Positions 10,765 through 21,511 of a stretch of DNA of 64,000 bases are shown in pieces. The notes beneath the pieces were generated by a model that worked only from the letters and a program-made list of their open reading frames with translations, was not told the DNA's origin and did no database searches. The DNA comes from Strongylocentrotus droebachiensis (taxonomy: Eukaryota > Echinodermata > Echinoidea > Camarodonta > Strongylocentrotidae). The stretch lies in contig JAVYIG010002723.1 of assembly GCA_035222895.1 (NCBI GenBank), forward strand, positions 167,123-231,122. The letters are read 5' to 3'. A program made the translations under genes and the position numbers. Each line of letters starts with the position of its first letter. Position 1 is the stretch's first letter.

Positions 10765-10904
10765 ATGCAGCAAAGTTCAACAATGAAACCTGGACCAAAC
10801 CTAACAAGTTCTTCTATTGGCTGGAGCTACTGGAACCCAGTGACGTAGATCCTGACTTTCAGGAGATGGGCGAGGAGTTTTCCAAAATTGATCTTAACGA
10901 TTAG
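10765..10904 (+). CDS. Terminal coding exon of an unidentified gene
   Basis: A 140-nt exon after a strong TTGTTTTCAG acceptor, ending in TAG at 10902-10904. It begins with two bases of a split codon and then encodes AAKFNNETWTKPNKFFYWLE, continuing with an acidic tail that ends EEFSKIDLND. The split codon needs one base from the previous exon; the SEC14-like exon at 1418-1511 ends with one spare base, so the phases would fit. About 9.2 kb separate them, most of the CRAL-TRIO domain would be missing, and phase agreement happens one time in three. I do not recognise the protein. A broken inverted copy is at 49462-49605. Confidence 0.6.
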
Positions 10905-11710
10905 ATCAATACAACATCGTTAATGTCTTTAACATACTATCTGTGTTCATGCCAAAACACTGCCCACATGCATTTCTTAAATAGGAATTATAAGTTTGTT
11001 GTGTGTTTTAATTTGAGCAATATTTGATGATCAAGTTTTAAACGTATGGGGGTAATCCTTACATCATCAAGACACAAACTGTATTCGTATTGCACATTTA
11101 AAAAGGAAATGCATATAAAATAATATCCTAACAGTTTTGAGGTTGCTATTACTACATGATACGTGTTTTGATGTGTGTGTGCAGGCAATGTTTCGGTATG
11201 AATGGGAACATCGTGAATGAATTGTGTGCAATGTGAATAGTAGTTTATAGTATAATTGTAGGCTCAGAAGCATTTTTTCAATAATAATATCACGCTATCA
11301 GGAAAAACAGCCAAAATACATCACTGTTATCAACTTACTATAGACAGTTCAGTCGTCGTCTAATATCCGTCTTTGATAAGAGGGTAGAATAAGCACAGAA
11401 AACAATTTAACAATAAAATTATTCTGATTTATAATTATGAAAAATAGCACCCTTTTCTCTCGTAAATGTTCCTTTTTATACTGATGCCCAATCAAGACAC
11501 TCATTCGCTAAGTGATCGTAGTCGAGTACTTAAAGTAGATATTCATTTATTTTAAAAACTAACTTTATTTTCATTATTGCAAAGTTGAAACTTTGATTCG
11601 TCAAGGATATCAAAATGCAATGCTTGGAAACATTCGAAGTAATGATTATTATAAATTACAGCCCCGGCATAGCACCTGAAGAGCTCTCCGAACGCTGCTG
11701 AGATGTGTGA

Positions 11711-12023
11711 GATCACAGGATGGACATGATTTGCACAAGCAGACGATGTCCCATGACATCTCACACAATTTGAGTGCCTGTTATTTCAATCTTCTGTTGA
11801 GTTCTTTCTCTTACTTCACTACCGTCAGGCTAAATGTATAATCTATTGCCTCACTCTAAACCCCGAGATCACAGGATGGACATGATTTGCACAAGCAGAC
11901 GATGTCCCATGACATCTCACACATTTTGAGTGCCTGTTTTTTCCATCTTCTGTTGAGTTCTTTCTCTTACTTCACTACCGTCAGGCTAAATGTATAATCT
12001 ATTGCCTCACTCTAAACCCCGCA
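11711..12023. repeat. Tandem duplication, 156-bp unit, two copies
   Basis: The block starting GATCACAGGATGGACATGAT at 11711 is repeated at 11867, differing at only a few positions. Both copies end near CTCACTCTAAACCCC. Non-coding. Confidence 0.9.
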
Positions 12024-12680
12024 CATGTATTTTTTTTTATGACAAATGCAGCGATACAAAAATAAAGGAATCTGTCGCTTGTTAACAAAATAAGACGCCA
12101 TTGTATATTCAGCTGCACACACCGTGGTATGTCCGGCGTTTCAAGAGGGAACAAATGCCGTCCTTAATAACATTCCGAGGGGGAGGGGGGGGGGGGGGGG
12201 GGGTTCAATTTGAAAGTCTGGTTTCTTTGATTGTTGATTAACCCCTATCCTGTGTATTTACAAACAAACGATTTTTAGTTATCAGAATCTGTTTCATTTC
12301 CCCTTTTGAATGGTTTGAAATGCCATCACATTTATATACACTAAACTCATTATAATTTGAGAAATAATAGCAATTATGTTCATTATTTATGGGATGTCGT
12401 CTGCTTAGGCAGTATTGGTCCATTATGTGATGTCACTAAAACATCGCTATTTTTCTGGCGAATCTCTTGTATATCCCAGATGCTATGGAGGTGGTTGTAT
12501 GTGTATTTTTATAAATCACCCGATATGTAGTTGACCTAAAACTTGTACGATGGCCATCTGTTAGCTTACCAGTTTCTAGTGATACATTAGTTGACATATT
12601 TGTGATTTTCTTTAAATTTCCACTTTAACGCACCTTTATTTTAGTCTCGGTCCAAGTACAGTATATTCAGGGGCTCTTAG
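12024..12680. other. Unit B 3' flank, no gene; poly-G tract
   Basis: Contains a run of about 20 G at 12183-12203 and otherwise AT-rich sequence with no credible coding frame. From about 12620 it matches the unit C flank at 21550. The stretch 11540-12620 has no counterpart in unit C, where the flanking sequences are almost adjacent at 21540-21552. Confidence 0.5.
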
Positions 12681-12687
12681 TAAACCC

Positions 12688-12845
<158 letters not shown>

Positions 12846-13523
12846 CTCATGTCCTCACAACACTTCCTTTTTGCGTCGCTCTTTATCTTTCTTCTTTCCC
12901 TCCGAATATCACAGTTTTTTTGCACTCACATTGCTACATCTCTCTCTTTCTCTTTGTATGAAGTGTAATGCATTTATTCAAATTACACATTACTAAAAAC
13001 ATCCTCTGTTATCATTCGTAATGAAATTGTATTATGTTCCTTTGATCGGAAAAATGGTAATTGTAATTAACAGATAGATATTCAACATATTGTACTGTCA
13101 AGCAAACACGGAATAGAAGAAGTATATACAACTAGACGAATATTAGTGCAATACCAGTACAGATATGACATTTTAAGTTGAAATGTTAAGTTCATGATTT
13201 AATTTCTTATTGTACAAAATAGAGATTGACAACTACATAATTTTGTATACAACAAAATATTGTCATCGGATTAATATGAAATTTCATTGGGTGTCTACGT
13301 TGCAAGAAATTTCATTTGACAAGAATCTTTCTCATGTGAAGTCAATCAATTTGATCTGTTCCTAAATATCATATGATACAAATTCATTGCTTATAAAATG
13401 CAAGACACACTTGCTCACTCAGATCAAGTTCCTTGAAATGAACTATACTAATACTTTTGGTATGTTCAGTGAAGTAGCTGAAATTGTACGCCCTCGCCCC
13501 CTCCCATCACACAGCATAAAGGG

Positions 13524-13563
<40 letters not shown>

Positions 13564-14775
13564 GAGACATGAGACAGAGAGAGAGAGAGGGAGAAAAATT
13601 GAAAACTCGGTAATTTGATGGCCTTGATCTCTCGCACCTCATCCATCAACTACGAGTAAAACCTGCCCCCCCCCCCTCCTCACACCTTATGAAGCCAAGG
13701 AGTTATAATCCTTGGTGAACCTTCACTGGCTGCATGCTATACCACGGAGAATGGGTTCATAAAGAGAAATTTATGTGAATTATTTACAATGAGATAGCTC
13801 CGAAACAATTTATAAGATAAACATCCCATTAACATAGTCAGTGACAATAAAGTAAGGTTTCGAAAGATTAAGAAAGGTCCATCAAAACGCATTTTGGATG
13901 ACTTTCGATTACACTATTAAACGACTATACATATCATAAATCAAAAATTGTAATAATTCCAAAGATGACCTTGGTATCAGATGTCTACTTGAGTTGAAGG
14001 GTATCGAAAGCTTTCGATAGGTCATAAATTTTGTTTTATGAACATCAACATAACGGATAATTTAATCACATAAATCAAGAACTGCACTTTTATCATAGTT
14101 CATAATGTTGAATACGCCTTTAGTATCATCTTTCAACACGAAAGTATAAGAATAACGCATAAAGGTGGTTGGTTTGATGGTTTGTTTTACCTGACTGATA
14201 AAGGAGACATGTGTATGATTGGTAAAGCAACCAGGGGACAGATAACAGTCCTCTCCGAGGGACTTGGTAGTGAGGATTAATGCCTTACCAAAGATCACTA
14301 ACGCATCGATTTGGTTTCGAAACCGGGGCCTCTCGGTTACGAGACCACTGCTCTACCACTGAGCTAAAACACGTTTGATGAATAAATGTTAATAGGCTTT
14401 CATGTCGAGTTTTATCTTGACAGCATGTTTCATTAATTCTGTTCAATTAGTAGATCATACATATTACCATATCCCTACCAGAATTCGACCAAAACTAATA
14501 TCCTTCTCTTTCTCTTTTAACTTTGTTAACAATAGAGAATTATTTAATATCCCGATTACGGTTGAAGTGTGAGCTCTTTGCAATACCTCCTTACATGCAT
14601 TGTCACAGTTTTGAAATTAACTAAATTTAAATGAGACAAACATAATTGTCAAGACGCATGTCACATCGGATTAGCCTATACTTGTTTTTATACAACGCAC
14701 GTCCAGTTACAGCCACACGCCATGACACGCGATCTTCCATACAAGTGTAAGAAGCCACATTTGTTTGATCTGTCA
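12846..14775. other. 3' flank of TLR unit B (shared with units C and D)
   Basis: No gene. It aligns along most of its length with 21720-23470 and, inverted, with 46135-48650. Shared marks: a GA tract at 13528-13590, a poly-C tract at 13663-13677, the AAAGCTTTCGATAGGTCAT block near 14008 and the tRNA-like repeat at 14306-14372. The last 130 bases before 14775 are the likely 3' UTR; no canonical AATAAA is obvious there. Confidence 0.65.
14306..14372 (-). repeat. tRNA-derived repeat (Thr-CGU-like), unit B
   Basis: On the minus strand: a box A-like TAGCTCAGTGGTAGAGC, an anticodon-arm-like GTGGTCTCGTAACCGAG with CGT in the loop, and a box B-like GGTTTCGAAACC. The match to a cloverleaf is partial. 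Copies at the equivalent place in units C and E argue for a repeat carried along with the duplication rather than an independent functional tRNA gene. Confidence 0.6.
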
Positions 14776-17526
14776 CTAAACTGGAATTACATTATTCATT
14801 TCCCTGTTAGCCCTCATGCTCTTCTCAAATTTTGCCCAGAAGAATTCTTGTCCATCTTCATCATCATTTACCCACAACAAGTAAGGTTTGTTCCGACTCA
14901 GCAACAACCTTACAAGATACGGTAGGTGGTCATCATCGATTTCCTCTAAAAATATGAGGATGACCTTCTCCAACTTGGTGTCATTCATATGCTCCACGGC
15001 CATACGGAGTTTGGTCATGAACCAGGTATCCTCCACTGACTGGTTGCTAAGCAACAAGACCGTCTTGTAGCTGTTCTCAATGACGTCATAGATGGCGTTT
15101 AAGTAGAAAGACCCTGGATGAAGGCCATTATCCCCGAAAACGATGTGCTCCAGATGTGGCATCCTCCCCTGCAGGAATGGCTTCATGCAATCGTTGATCC
15201 ACCACTCATCATCTTCACGGAACATGAGGTTAAGCTGATACTCGTAGTCCGCAGGATCTTGATTTTCAATGATTTCTTCATACCCAATGATGGCCAACTT
15301 TAAGATAAATAGTTTGAGGTTCAGCCACCATCGCTTTTGGTACGCGAGAACACTTAGCGACAGAACGGTCACGATTGCCAAAGATACACCAACGATAAGA
15401 TAGATATTGACTCCGCAGTAATCTTTAGGATGGAACGACCAGATAGTCTGATTTTTTAGCGATTTGAAGGAGGTACTAGAGCAACGAGTCTCATTTCTTT
15501 GATCGGTTTCTGTATTCACCTTGTCCAGCCATTTTCTGAACCACGCAAGTTGGCAGGTACATGTGAAGGGATTTTTCGCAATGGTTAACACCTGTAGACT
15601 TGTTGGTATTAGTGTAAAAGGTTCGATCGTGGAGATTTGGTTATTCTGGAGGTATAGATTCTGGAGACTGGAAGTTCCAGAAAATAATTGCTTCTCGATA
15701 ATTGTAATAGAGTTTGAATTTAGTTTTAGGGTACGTAAATTCTGTAAATCTTGAAAAGCTTTCTCGGGAATGATTCTAATAAAGTTTGCGGCCAACGAGA
15801 GATATGTAAGTGACGTGAGATTCCTAAATATCCCAGAATCTATTTTTTGTATCTGACAGTCAAACAGATCTAGTTCAAGAAGATTCCAAAGTGTGGTAAA
15901 AGCGTTAGGAACCTGGTGGAAATCAACAAAGAAGTTATGTTGCAGTTTTAGGGTGTGCAGCGAGACCAGTCCTGAAAACAGTGATCTATTGTTTTTAGAA
16001 TGGACTAGATCTTCGGCTTTGATGTAAGTTCTGCACATGTTTAGAGTCCTTAGCGCCGACGTATAACTAAATTGGTCATGGGAAGTAACTTCTAAGCGAC
16101 TATGAAGATATGACATATCGAGGAATGTTAGTTGATGCATGTTTCTGAAAGAACCAGTCATGGTGAATTTGGCTAAATTTTTCATTATGATCTTTTCTAA
16201 AGAACAGTTTTCTTCAAAAGCATCAGCGGATATTTTGAGAGGATAATTCCTGGTGAAATCAATACATTTTAGATTTGTTAAACCAACGAACGTATTTCTG
16301 TTCACGGAGTTAAGGTTGTTATTGGTTAAGATAAGAGTTTGAAGATTTGTTGCGTTCCATGGTATAGTTTTGATTTCATCAATTTTGCTTTGAAAGAATG
16401 CCAAAGTGCTGAGTCGGTGGCTTCCGTCAAACCATTGAGGATCTAATACAGAAATGTCGTTACGTGATAAATCAATGCTCTCAAGCTTTTCGGCGCAAGC
16501 AAAAGACCCTCGTGGAAGCGACTTAATTTTGTTTACAGGCAGTCTCAAATTAACCAGCGACTTCAATCCACAAAATGACTCGTTATGAAGACTAGCTAAA
16601 TGATTGAATCCAATGTCTAGTACCTGGAGTTTTTCGAAACCATCCAGGGCATACTTTGGAATACTTATCAATTTGTTCTTTTGTAGATAAAGTTTTGTTA
16701 TACCTGGAAAAAGATATGTTGGTATTTCCGATGTATTCATGGGTACAATAGATCTTATGCCCGACCCGGTTAATGTCACCTTTACTATTGCTTTATTACC
16801 CAGAAAGGACTCGGCGTGGAATTTAGCCAGTGATATATAATTGATGAGTAAATGTACTGCTGGTAAATCCATGAAAACGGCACGAGGGAGACTCTTTATA
16901 TCGTTATGATTCAAGTTGAATCCATCGAAGGAGCAATTCCGTAAAGACAAAAAATCTCCTTGCTCCAGTGATCCGACCTTATTAAAAGACAAATCAAAAC
17001 GTGACAAATTCTTACAACCACATGCGTCCTTCCCATCTTCTGCAAACTGATTAGCTTGCAGATTGTTTCCAAAGATGCGAGGAATTCCAATGAGTCTATT
17101 ATTATGAAGGATTAGCAATGATAGATGAACATTCTTCTCCAGGAGGGAAAAGGGTAGGACACTGATATTGTTGTGATGGAGCATTAATTCCTTAAGTACC
17201 TGGAGATTACCAAACGTTTCATTCTCAATGAGGTAGATGGAGTTATAACTAGCGTCTACAGTTTCTAGCTGTGTATAGTTCACGAACGATTTGTCGAGGA
17301 GCATAGAGATGTTATTATTCGAAACGTTGAGGGAACATAAGTCGTGTGAAAGATTCCGGGGAACCGATGTAAGACCGCGATATGAGCAATTGACGCTACG
17401 GTCACTCGAGTTTTCCGAGCACGTATGATTAAGAGTTATGCTGGTGTGATCCATCATCACACCATATTGCAAAGTGAATCCACACAGTACTACGAAGCTT
17501 ATTGCATGAGCGTACATAGCCATCAT
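14776..17526 (-). CDS. Toll-like receptor, unit B (intact, about 916 aa)
   Basis: Single-exon type I membrane receptor. A frame opened at TTG (17535) is longer, but the first ATG is at 17526 and the product begins MMAMYAHAISFVVLCGF, a hydrophobic signal peptide. LRRNT cysteines are near residues 36 and 47, then some 20 or more LRRs of the LxxLxLxxN type with many N-glycosylation sequons. LRRCT (NPFTCTCQLAW to the cysteine before GVNIY) spans about 652-704, the membrane helix about 706-729 and the TIR domain about 761-916. Box 1 is replaced by YEYQLNLMF, the BB loop reads DNGLHPG (conserved Pro, no Arg) and box 3 is FFWAKFEKSM. Such receptors are expected to sense microbial or endogenous ligands and signal through TIR adaptors; this ligand is unknown. 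By my count the TIR differs from unit D at about 8 of 156 residues. Stop at 14776-14778. Confidence 0.95.
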   Translation of the reverse strand: MMAMYAHAISFVVLCGFTLQYGVMMDHTSITLNHTCSENSSDRSVNCSYRGLTSVPRNLSHDLCSLNVSNNNISMLLDKSFVNYTQLETVDASYNSIYLIENETFGNLQVLKELMLHHNNISVLPFSLLEKNVHLSLLILHNNRLIGIPRIFGNNLQANQFAEDGKDACGCKNLSRFDLSFNKVGSLEQGDFLSLRNCSFDGFNLNHNDIKSLPRAVFMDLPAVHLLINYISLAKFHAESFLGNKAIVKVTLTGSGIRSIVPMNTSEIPTYLFPGITKLYLQKNKLISIPKYALDGFEKLQVLDIGFNHLASLHNESFCGLKSLVNLRLPVNKIKSLPRGSFACAEKLESIDLSRNDISVLDPQWFDGSHRLSTLAFFQSKIDEIKTIPWNATNLQTLILTNNNLNSVNRNTFVGLTNLKCIDFTRNYPLKISADAFEENCSLEKIIMKNLAKFTMTGSFRNMHQLTFLDMSYLHSRLEVTSHDQFSYTSALRTLNMCRTYIKAEDLVHSKNNRSLFSGLVSLHTLKLQHNFFVDFHQVPNAFTTLWNLLELDLFDCQIQKIDSGIFRNLTSLTYLSLAANFIRIIPEKAFQDLQNLRTLKLNSNSITIIEKQLFSGTSSLQNLYLQNNQISTIEPFTLIPTSLQVLTIAKNPFTCTCQLAWFRKWLDKVNTETDQRNETRCSSTSFKSLKNQTIWSFHPKDYCGVNIYLIVGVSLAIVTVLSLSVLAYQKRWWLNLKLFILKLAIIGYEEIIENQDPADYEYQLNLMFREDDEWWINDCMKPFLQGRMPHLEHIVFGDNGLHPGSFYLNAIYDVIENSYKTVLLLSNQSVEDTWFMTKLRMAVEHMNDTKLEKVILIFLEEIDDDHLPYLVRLLLSRNKPYLLWVNDDEDGQEFFWAKFEKSMRANREMNNVIPV

Positions 17527-18810
17527 GAGTTCCAACCAACAGGTCGCTGATACTGAATTGATGCGAGTAAACTGAAAGTAAATCGAAGTAGCACTCGGTC
17601 CCTAAAGATGATGACGATGAGTCATCATTTTTGTTCTTAAAATGGAGCCCAGGTCTATCATAAAGAGAAATATCCGCGGTAGAACGATGAAGTCTTTGAG
17701 GGTGCGGTAGAAATCGTGTTTGATGCCTTCTCAAAATGTGCTTTTTTTATTTTAGTTGACTGCTAAGAAAGTATATTTGAATCACATACCTAGAATATCA
17801 CCACTTGATGTATTATAGTGCAGTTATTAAAGCACCATTTCAACCTTTGGCCTACCAAGCTGATCCAAGAGTTGACTGGATGGTCTTATTTTTTGCTTCC
17901 CAAGAAGGTCGATAGGCCAAGTCCTGGACTACATCAAAGGGATATCCGCAGGAATGAAAAGTCAGTAGTTCCTAAAACTGTGCTCTTGACTGTCCCTCGG
18001 TGTTCTTTTCGTTCATTTGTCCTATATGGTACGCGCTTTTAAGTCTAAGTTCTCTGTAACACCATTTCATTGACTCATTTCCATTTTGGTCATTTTTCTT
18101 TGACCTTCGAAACAAGCATCTAACTTCCTTTCGCCAAATGTACAGTGTCCATGAACATGATTCACCTATGTAAAATTGCAGTCCAGGGTCTCGGTTCTCG
18201 GCAGAGAATTAAGGCTTGCCCGAAATAAGATCCTTCATCAGCAGACTTGTTTCAAGATTGTTCCCATCAAAACGACCTTTCTCAAGCTTTATGAGCAAGT
18301 AAATTATTTGTTTATTCCGCTTTTCTTGATGACCCTAACCAGCATTGTTCCTCTCCCCTCATCTTGGTGTATATTATTTAGGGATTAATCCTTACAAATC
18401 AACGTGTGCTGAGTCAAAGGTGCTTTAAATTGGAATGAGACAAGAGTCGAGATTGTGAAACACCGTGAGATGCAACATGAAATGAAGCGTCGGTTAAGAC
18501 ATGTGATCAGTTTGTTAATTATATCACGTGATTAGTGAACAAAAATAACAGTAAAAACAACTTCGGTGATAGATAAGAAAGTGGCGATGCTTTGAGCAAA
18601 CAAAGAACTGTGATATAAATAGCTCTCGAGGAGAAAAACACCCCATGGATTCAATCAATGGATTCAATCAAATTGATGATTAGGTATCTTATTATTTCAA
18701 GAAACGATTACTTTACGGCCGGTGGCTGTTATTCTTGGTTGTTATCTGGATTTTATAGGCAGTTTTCAAGTATCGATATGTTCAATTACTTTCGCCTACC
18801 AATAACCTGT
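17527..18810 (-). promoter_or_regulatory. Leader, putative 5' UTR intron and promoter of TLR unit B
   Basis: Upstream region shared with units A, D and E. A CTTTCAG acceptor-like site lies at 17572-17578 (minus strand), and a second, CTTTAG followed by GGACCGA, at about 17600. The leader GCCGAGAACCGAG lies near 18185-18205. Units D and E have GT at the proposed donor after GAACCGA; this unit has GA, so the donor position is not certain. Further upstream, the AACATGAAATGAAGCGTC block near 18475 and a CTCGAG block near 18622 are shared. An open frame at 17429-17734 contains no ATG and is probably intron or leader sequence. Confidence 0.5.
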
Positions 18811-19003
18811 CTTAAGCGATGTTACTGTACTCATTTTTATCGAGTGTTATGCGATAAGTTCTGTTTTTCTTTTAAAATACTTTTTGCCTTTGTTTTCTAG
18901 AGGTTTTTACAATTCTATTTTGCACAACCCAAATTTGTATTGCTCTGTTTTGTTTGTTGGTATGTTTGTTAAATTGAATAGAATTGGATTGGATGTATAT
19001 ATT

Positions 19004-19029
19004 ATCTCTCTCTCTCTCTCTCTCTCTCT
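19004..19029. repeat. (TC)n microsatellite
   Basis: Short CT run followed by C-rich sequence, immediately before the RTE-like LINE fragment. Confidence 0.9.
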
Positions 19030-19089
19030 ATCCCCCTTCTCCCCCTACTCCTTCCATCCACAATTTTCCCTGTCACAGCAAGATTCTCT

Positions 19090-19455
19090 ATAGGCCTTCT
19101 TTACGTGTAATGTGAACAATGAACTTCAACTGCTTAATCAACATCTTACGTATCATTTTCCTTTGCACTCCAGCTCGTCTAAGAACTTCCTAATTCCTAA
19201 CTTTGTCAGTCCAAGAGATTTTTATCACTCTTCTTTAAAACCACATTTCGCAACTTTCCAAACGCTTTTTTTTAGTATCAGAGGCTAAAGTTAGTGTTTT
19301 ACTACCATACATAAGTACAGGGTAAATGTTACAATTCAGTACTCTTATTCTGGTCCTCATACCCATTGTGCGATTTGTCAGAATTTTGCCTAACTTTGAA
19401 AATGCAGATTTAGATTTCTTTAAAATAATAACACAACAATGAAAACTCAAACATC
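19090..19455 (-). mobile_element. RTE-like LINE reverse transcriptase fragment
   Basis: The minus strand encodes the region after the RT core: an AFSKLGKILTNRTMGMRTRI run, then VLMYGSKTLTLASDTKKKRL and ESCEMWF, then, across frame breaks, a KISWTDK-like run and QLKFI.HITRK. This is the Y.V..YG.ETW....... RLE..E...LRR region of RTE-type and related LINEs. A related piece is at 27700-28040. Inactive. Confidence 0.7.
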
Positions 19456-19626
19456 ACAGAATGATTAACCCACATAATGTACACATTTTCCGCTGTCTGC
19501 CCATGACAGATTATCGTTTGATTTATGATTATCCTATTAAGTCCGGGTTTGATATCAAAACAATTATTCATATTTATTTTAGACTTGAGAGAGACAGAGA
19601 GAGACAGAGTGAGACAGAGAGTCAGG

Positions 19627-19673
<47 letters not shown>

Positions 19674-19857
19674 AGATGGAGGGGGTAGGAGATTCATAGA
19701 AATACCATATATTATTTGGTCATTATCCATTTTAATTAAATGCTTAAGGGGCTTTAAAGTATTAGGGAACACATTATATCATTACAAAGAAACGTGTACA
19801 TTTACATAAGAAAGACAATGCAAAAACTAGACTTTAATTCGTCACTTTGACGAATTA
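19456..19857. repeat. R1-related repeat with (GA)n tract
   Basis: Has the CATGACAGATTATCGTTTGA and TCCGGGTTTGAT marks also seen at 7120-7180, a GA/G-rich tract at 19587-19675, and the AATACCATATATTATTTGG block seen at 7250 and 9020. Open frames through the GA tract are artefacts. Confidence 0.6.
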
Positions 19858-20006
19858 GGTGATACGTATGCTCATGTGTAACATAATTAAGAACGCATTT
19901 TCACGATTTCATATTTCGTTTACTACTCCCATTATGATCTATCCATGAGTCAAGTTTCAACTGTAGGGCAGAGGGAGACAGACTAAGAGAATAAGAGGGA
20001 GGCAAG

Positions 20007-20145
20007 GCAAGAGAGAGAGAGAGAGAGAGAGAGGGAGAGGGTGAAAGAGAAGAGAGAGAGATAGATGCAGAGACAGACCAAAAAAGGAGAGGGGCAGAAC
20101 ATGAGAGGAGAAATAAAAGAGAGAGGAGAGAGAGAGAGAGAGATG
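20007..20145. repeat. (GA)n-rich microsatellite tract
   Basis: Compound GA tract with GGGA and AGACA interruptions. Leucine/serine-rich open frames on the minus strand here come from the repeat. Confidence 0.9.
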
Positions 20146-20588
20146 CAATTGAGAACAATGCCTTCCAGATGACCATGATTGAAAGTGGTATAGCGTCCCC
20201 TTCAGGTATCCGATTGAGGACTGTTATATATGATAATTGACAAGTCACCTATGATTGAATTTTTTACTATGATAAAGTCATGATAATGTAAGATAGTCTA
20301 CATAAATCTTGTGGAAACTTGTCTCAGCTACAACATACTTAATAATCAACAAAATCCAAGCAGAAATATCGACGATGTTGCTCAAAACACAGGAATGTAG
20401 AATCCAGATTTGAGAAAAAGTCATCTCTCATAGGGATTACACGCAAAAAGTAATGGATTAAGTGAAAATAGGGTAATAATAAAGTAAAAAATGGTTGTTT
20501 ATGACATTATTTGCGATTCTACGTGTTTAAATAATCAAAGGAGATGGTACAAGGAAGGTCAAAAGGAAAAAAAAGTGAAGAAAAAAAT

Positions 20589-20657
20589 GGTTGGAGACAC
20601 CCGGACTAGAACCATGGATCTCGAGAATGGAAGTCAAGTGCGTTACCGATATACCAA
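20589..20657 (-). repeat. tRNA-like sequence (degenerate)
   Basis: On the minus strand: a box A-like TATATCGGTAACGC and a good box B, GGTTCTAGTCC, spaced as in a tRNA, followed by GGGTGTCTCCAACCA, which resembles an acceptor 3' strand. The anticodon stem does not pair well, so a tRNA-derived SINE head is more likely than a gene. Confidence 0.45.
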
Positions 20658-21511
20658 AACATTTCCCATAGCGATTACACGTAAACGGGAAATGGAATTC
20701 TCAAATCCTACTTTGCAAGTGAAATATGAGCATAATCCCGGCATCTGATCGAAAAATGAAAGGCACACGTGTGATAGATTATTGTCTCAGCTACAACATA
20801 TTCGAAGCTCAGCAAAAACTAAGCTAAGACAACGGAGATTTTGCTCGTGAAAGACAGGAGTGTAGAATCCAGTTTTGAGAAAAAGTCATGTCCCATAGAG
20901 AATACACGCAAAAGGTGAAAAATTGACATGCCTCCTTTAATCGCAAAAATACGCCATGATCCATTTGTCAAAAAGAAAAATTGTGCACACTTTATTTGTA
21001 GAAAATTGTTTCAGCTAGAAAATTTAAGACGATTTTGAGCAATTTAAAATTTTACGCGCGCGTTAACGCGCGCACAAACGCGTACGCGCATTTTTGCGCG
21101 CATTTATTGACCTGAAATTGACCGGACAGATATTGATCTTAATCCTAATAATTATAAATGAGAAATTCCTTTCCGTTATGAAGATATGATCATAAGTTGA
21201 TTTTCACAAAATGGCGCCTAGATGACGTCACGGTAATTTTGAGTCTCTGAAAAGTCACGCAGTTCTAAGTTAGACTAATATCTATCATCTTTACAAGTTT
21301 CATGATAATAGCTTTATTCATTCTTGAGATATCTTGCGAACAAATTCGAGGAAGAATAATAAAAAAATAAAAAAATAATAATAATAATAAAGAAAAATCT
21401 TGACGAAATCAAAAGGTGATACGTTGACTTCGTTACGTATCACCTAAAAAAAAAAAGAAAATCTTGACGAAATCAATAGGTGATACGTTGACTTCGTTAC
21501 GTATCACCTAA

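Larger units (their letters stand above)
19858..21508. mobile_element. Candidate non-autonomous DNA transposon with short terminal inverted repeats
   Basis: Bounded by GGTGATACGTA at 19858 and TACGTATCACC ending at 21508, each flanked by TA. The right end is present twice in tandem: the block from ATCTTGACGAAATCA to the terminal TACGTATCACC at about 21397-21446 and again at 21461-21508. Inside are a GA tract (20007-20145), a tRNA-like segment (20589-20657), two copies of a CATAGxGATTACACG motif and a CG-alternating segment at 21055-21103. No transposase frame. Boundaries rest on the inverted ends only. Confidence 0.45.

Noticed and set aside
14888..15754. Plus-strand frames over the TLR gene (also 45607-46188 and 59165-59580 minus)
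   Set aside because: They are antisense shadows of the conserved TIR and LRRCT coding sequence, repeated in every copy for that reason.
14776..17535. Start at TTG 17535 for unit B (and TTG 43375 for D, 4678 for A)
   Set aside because: The first ATG is nine bases (B, A) or twelve bases (D) further in; TTG is not a usual start in animals.
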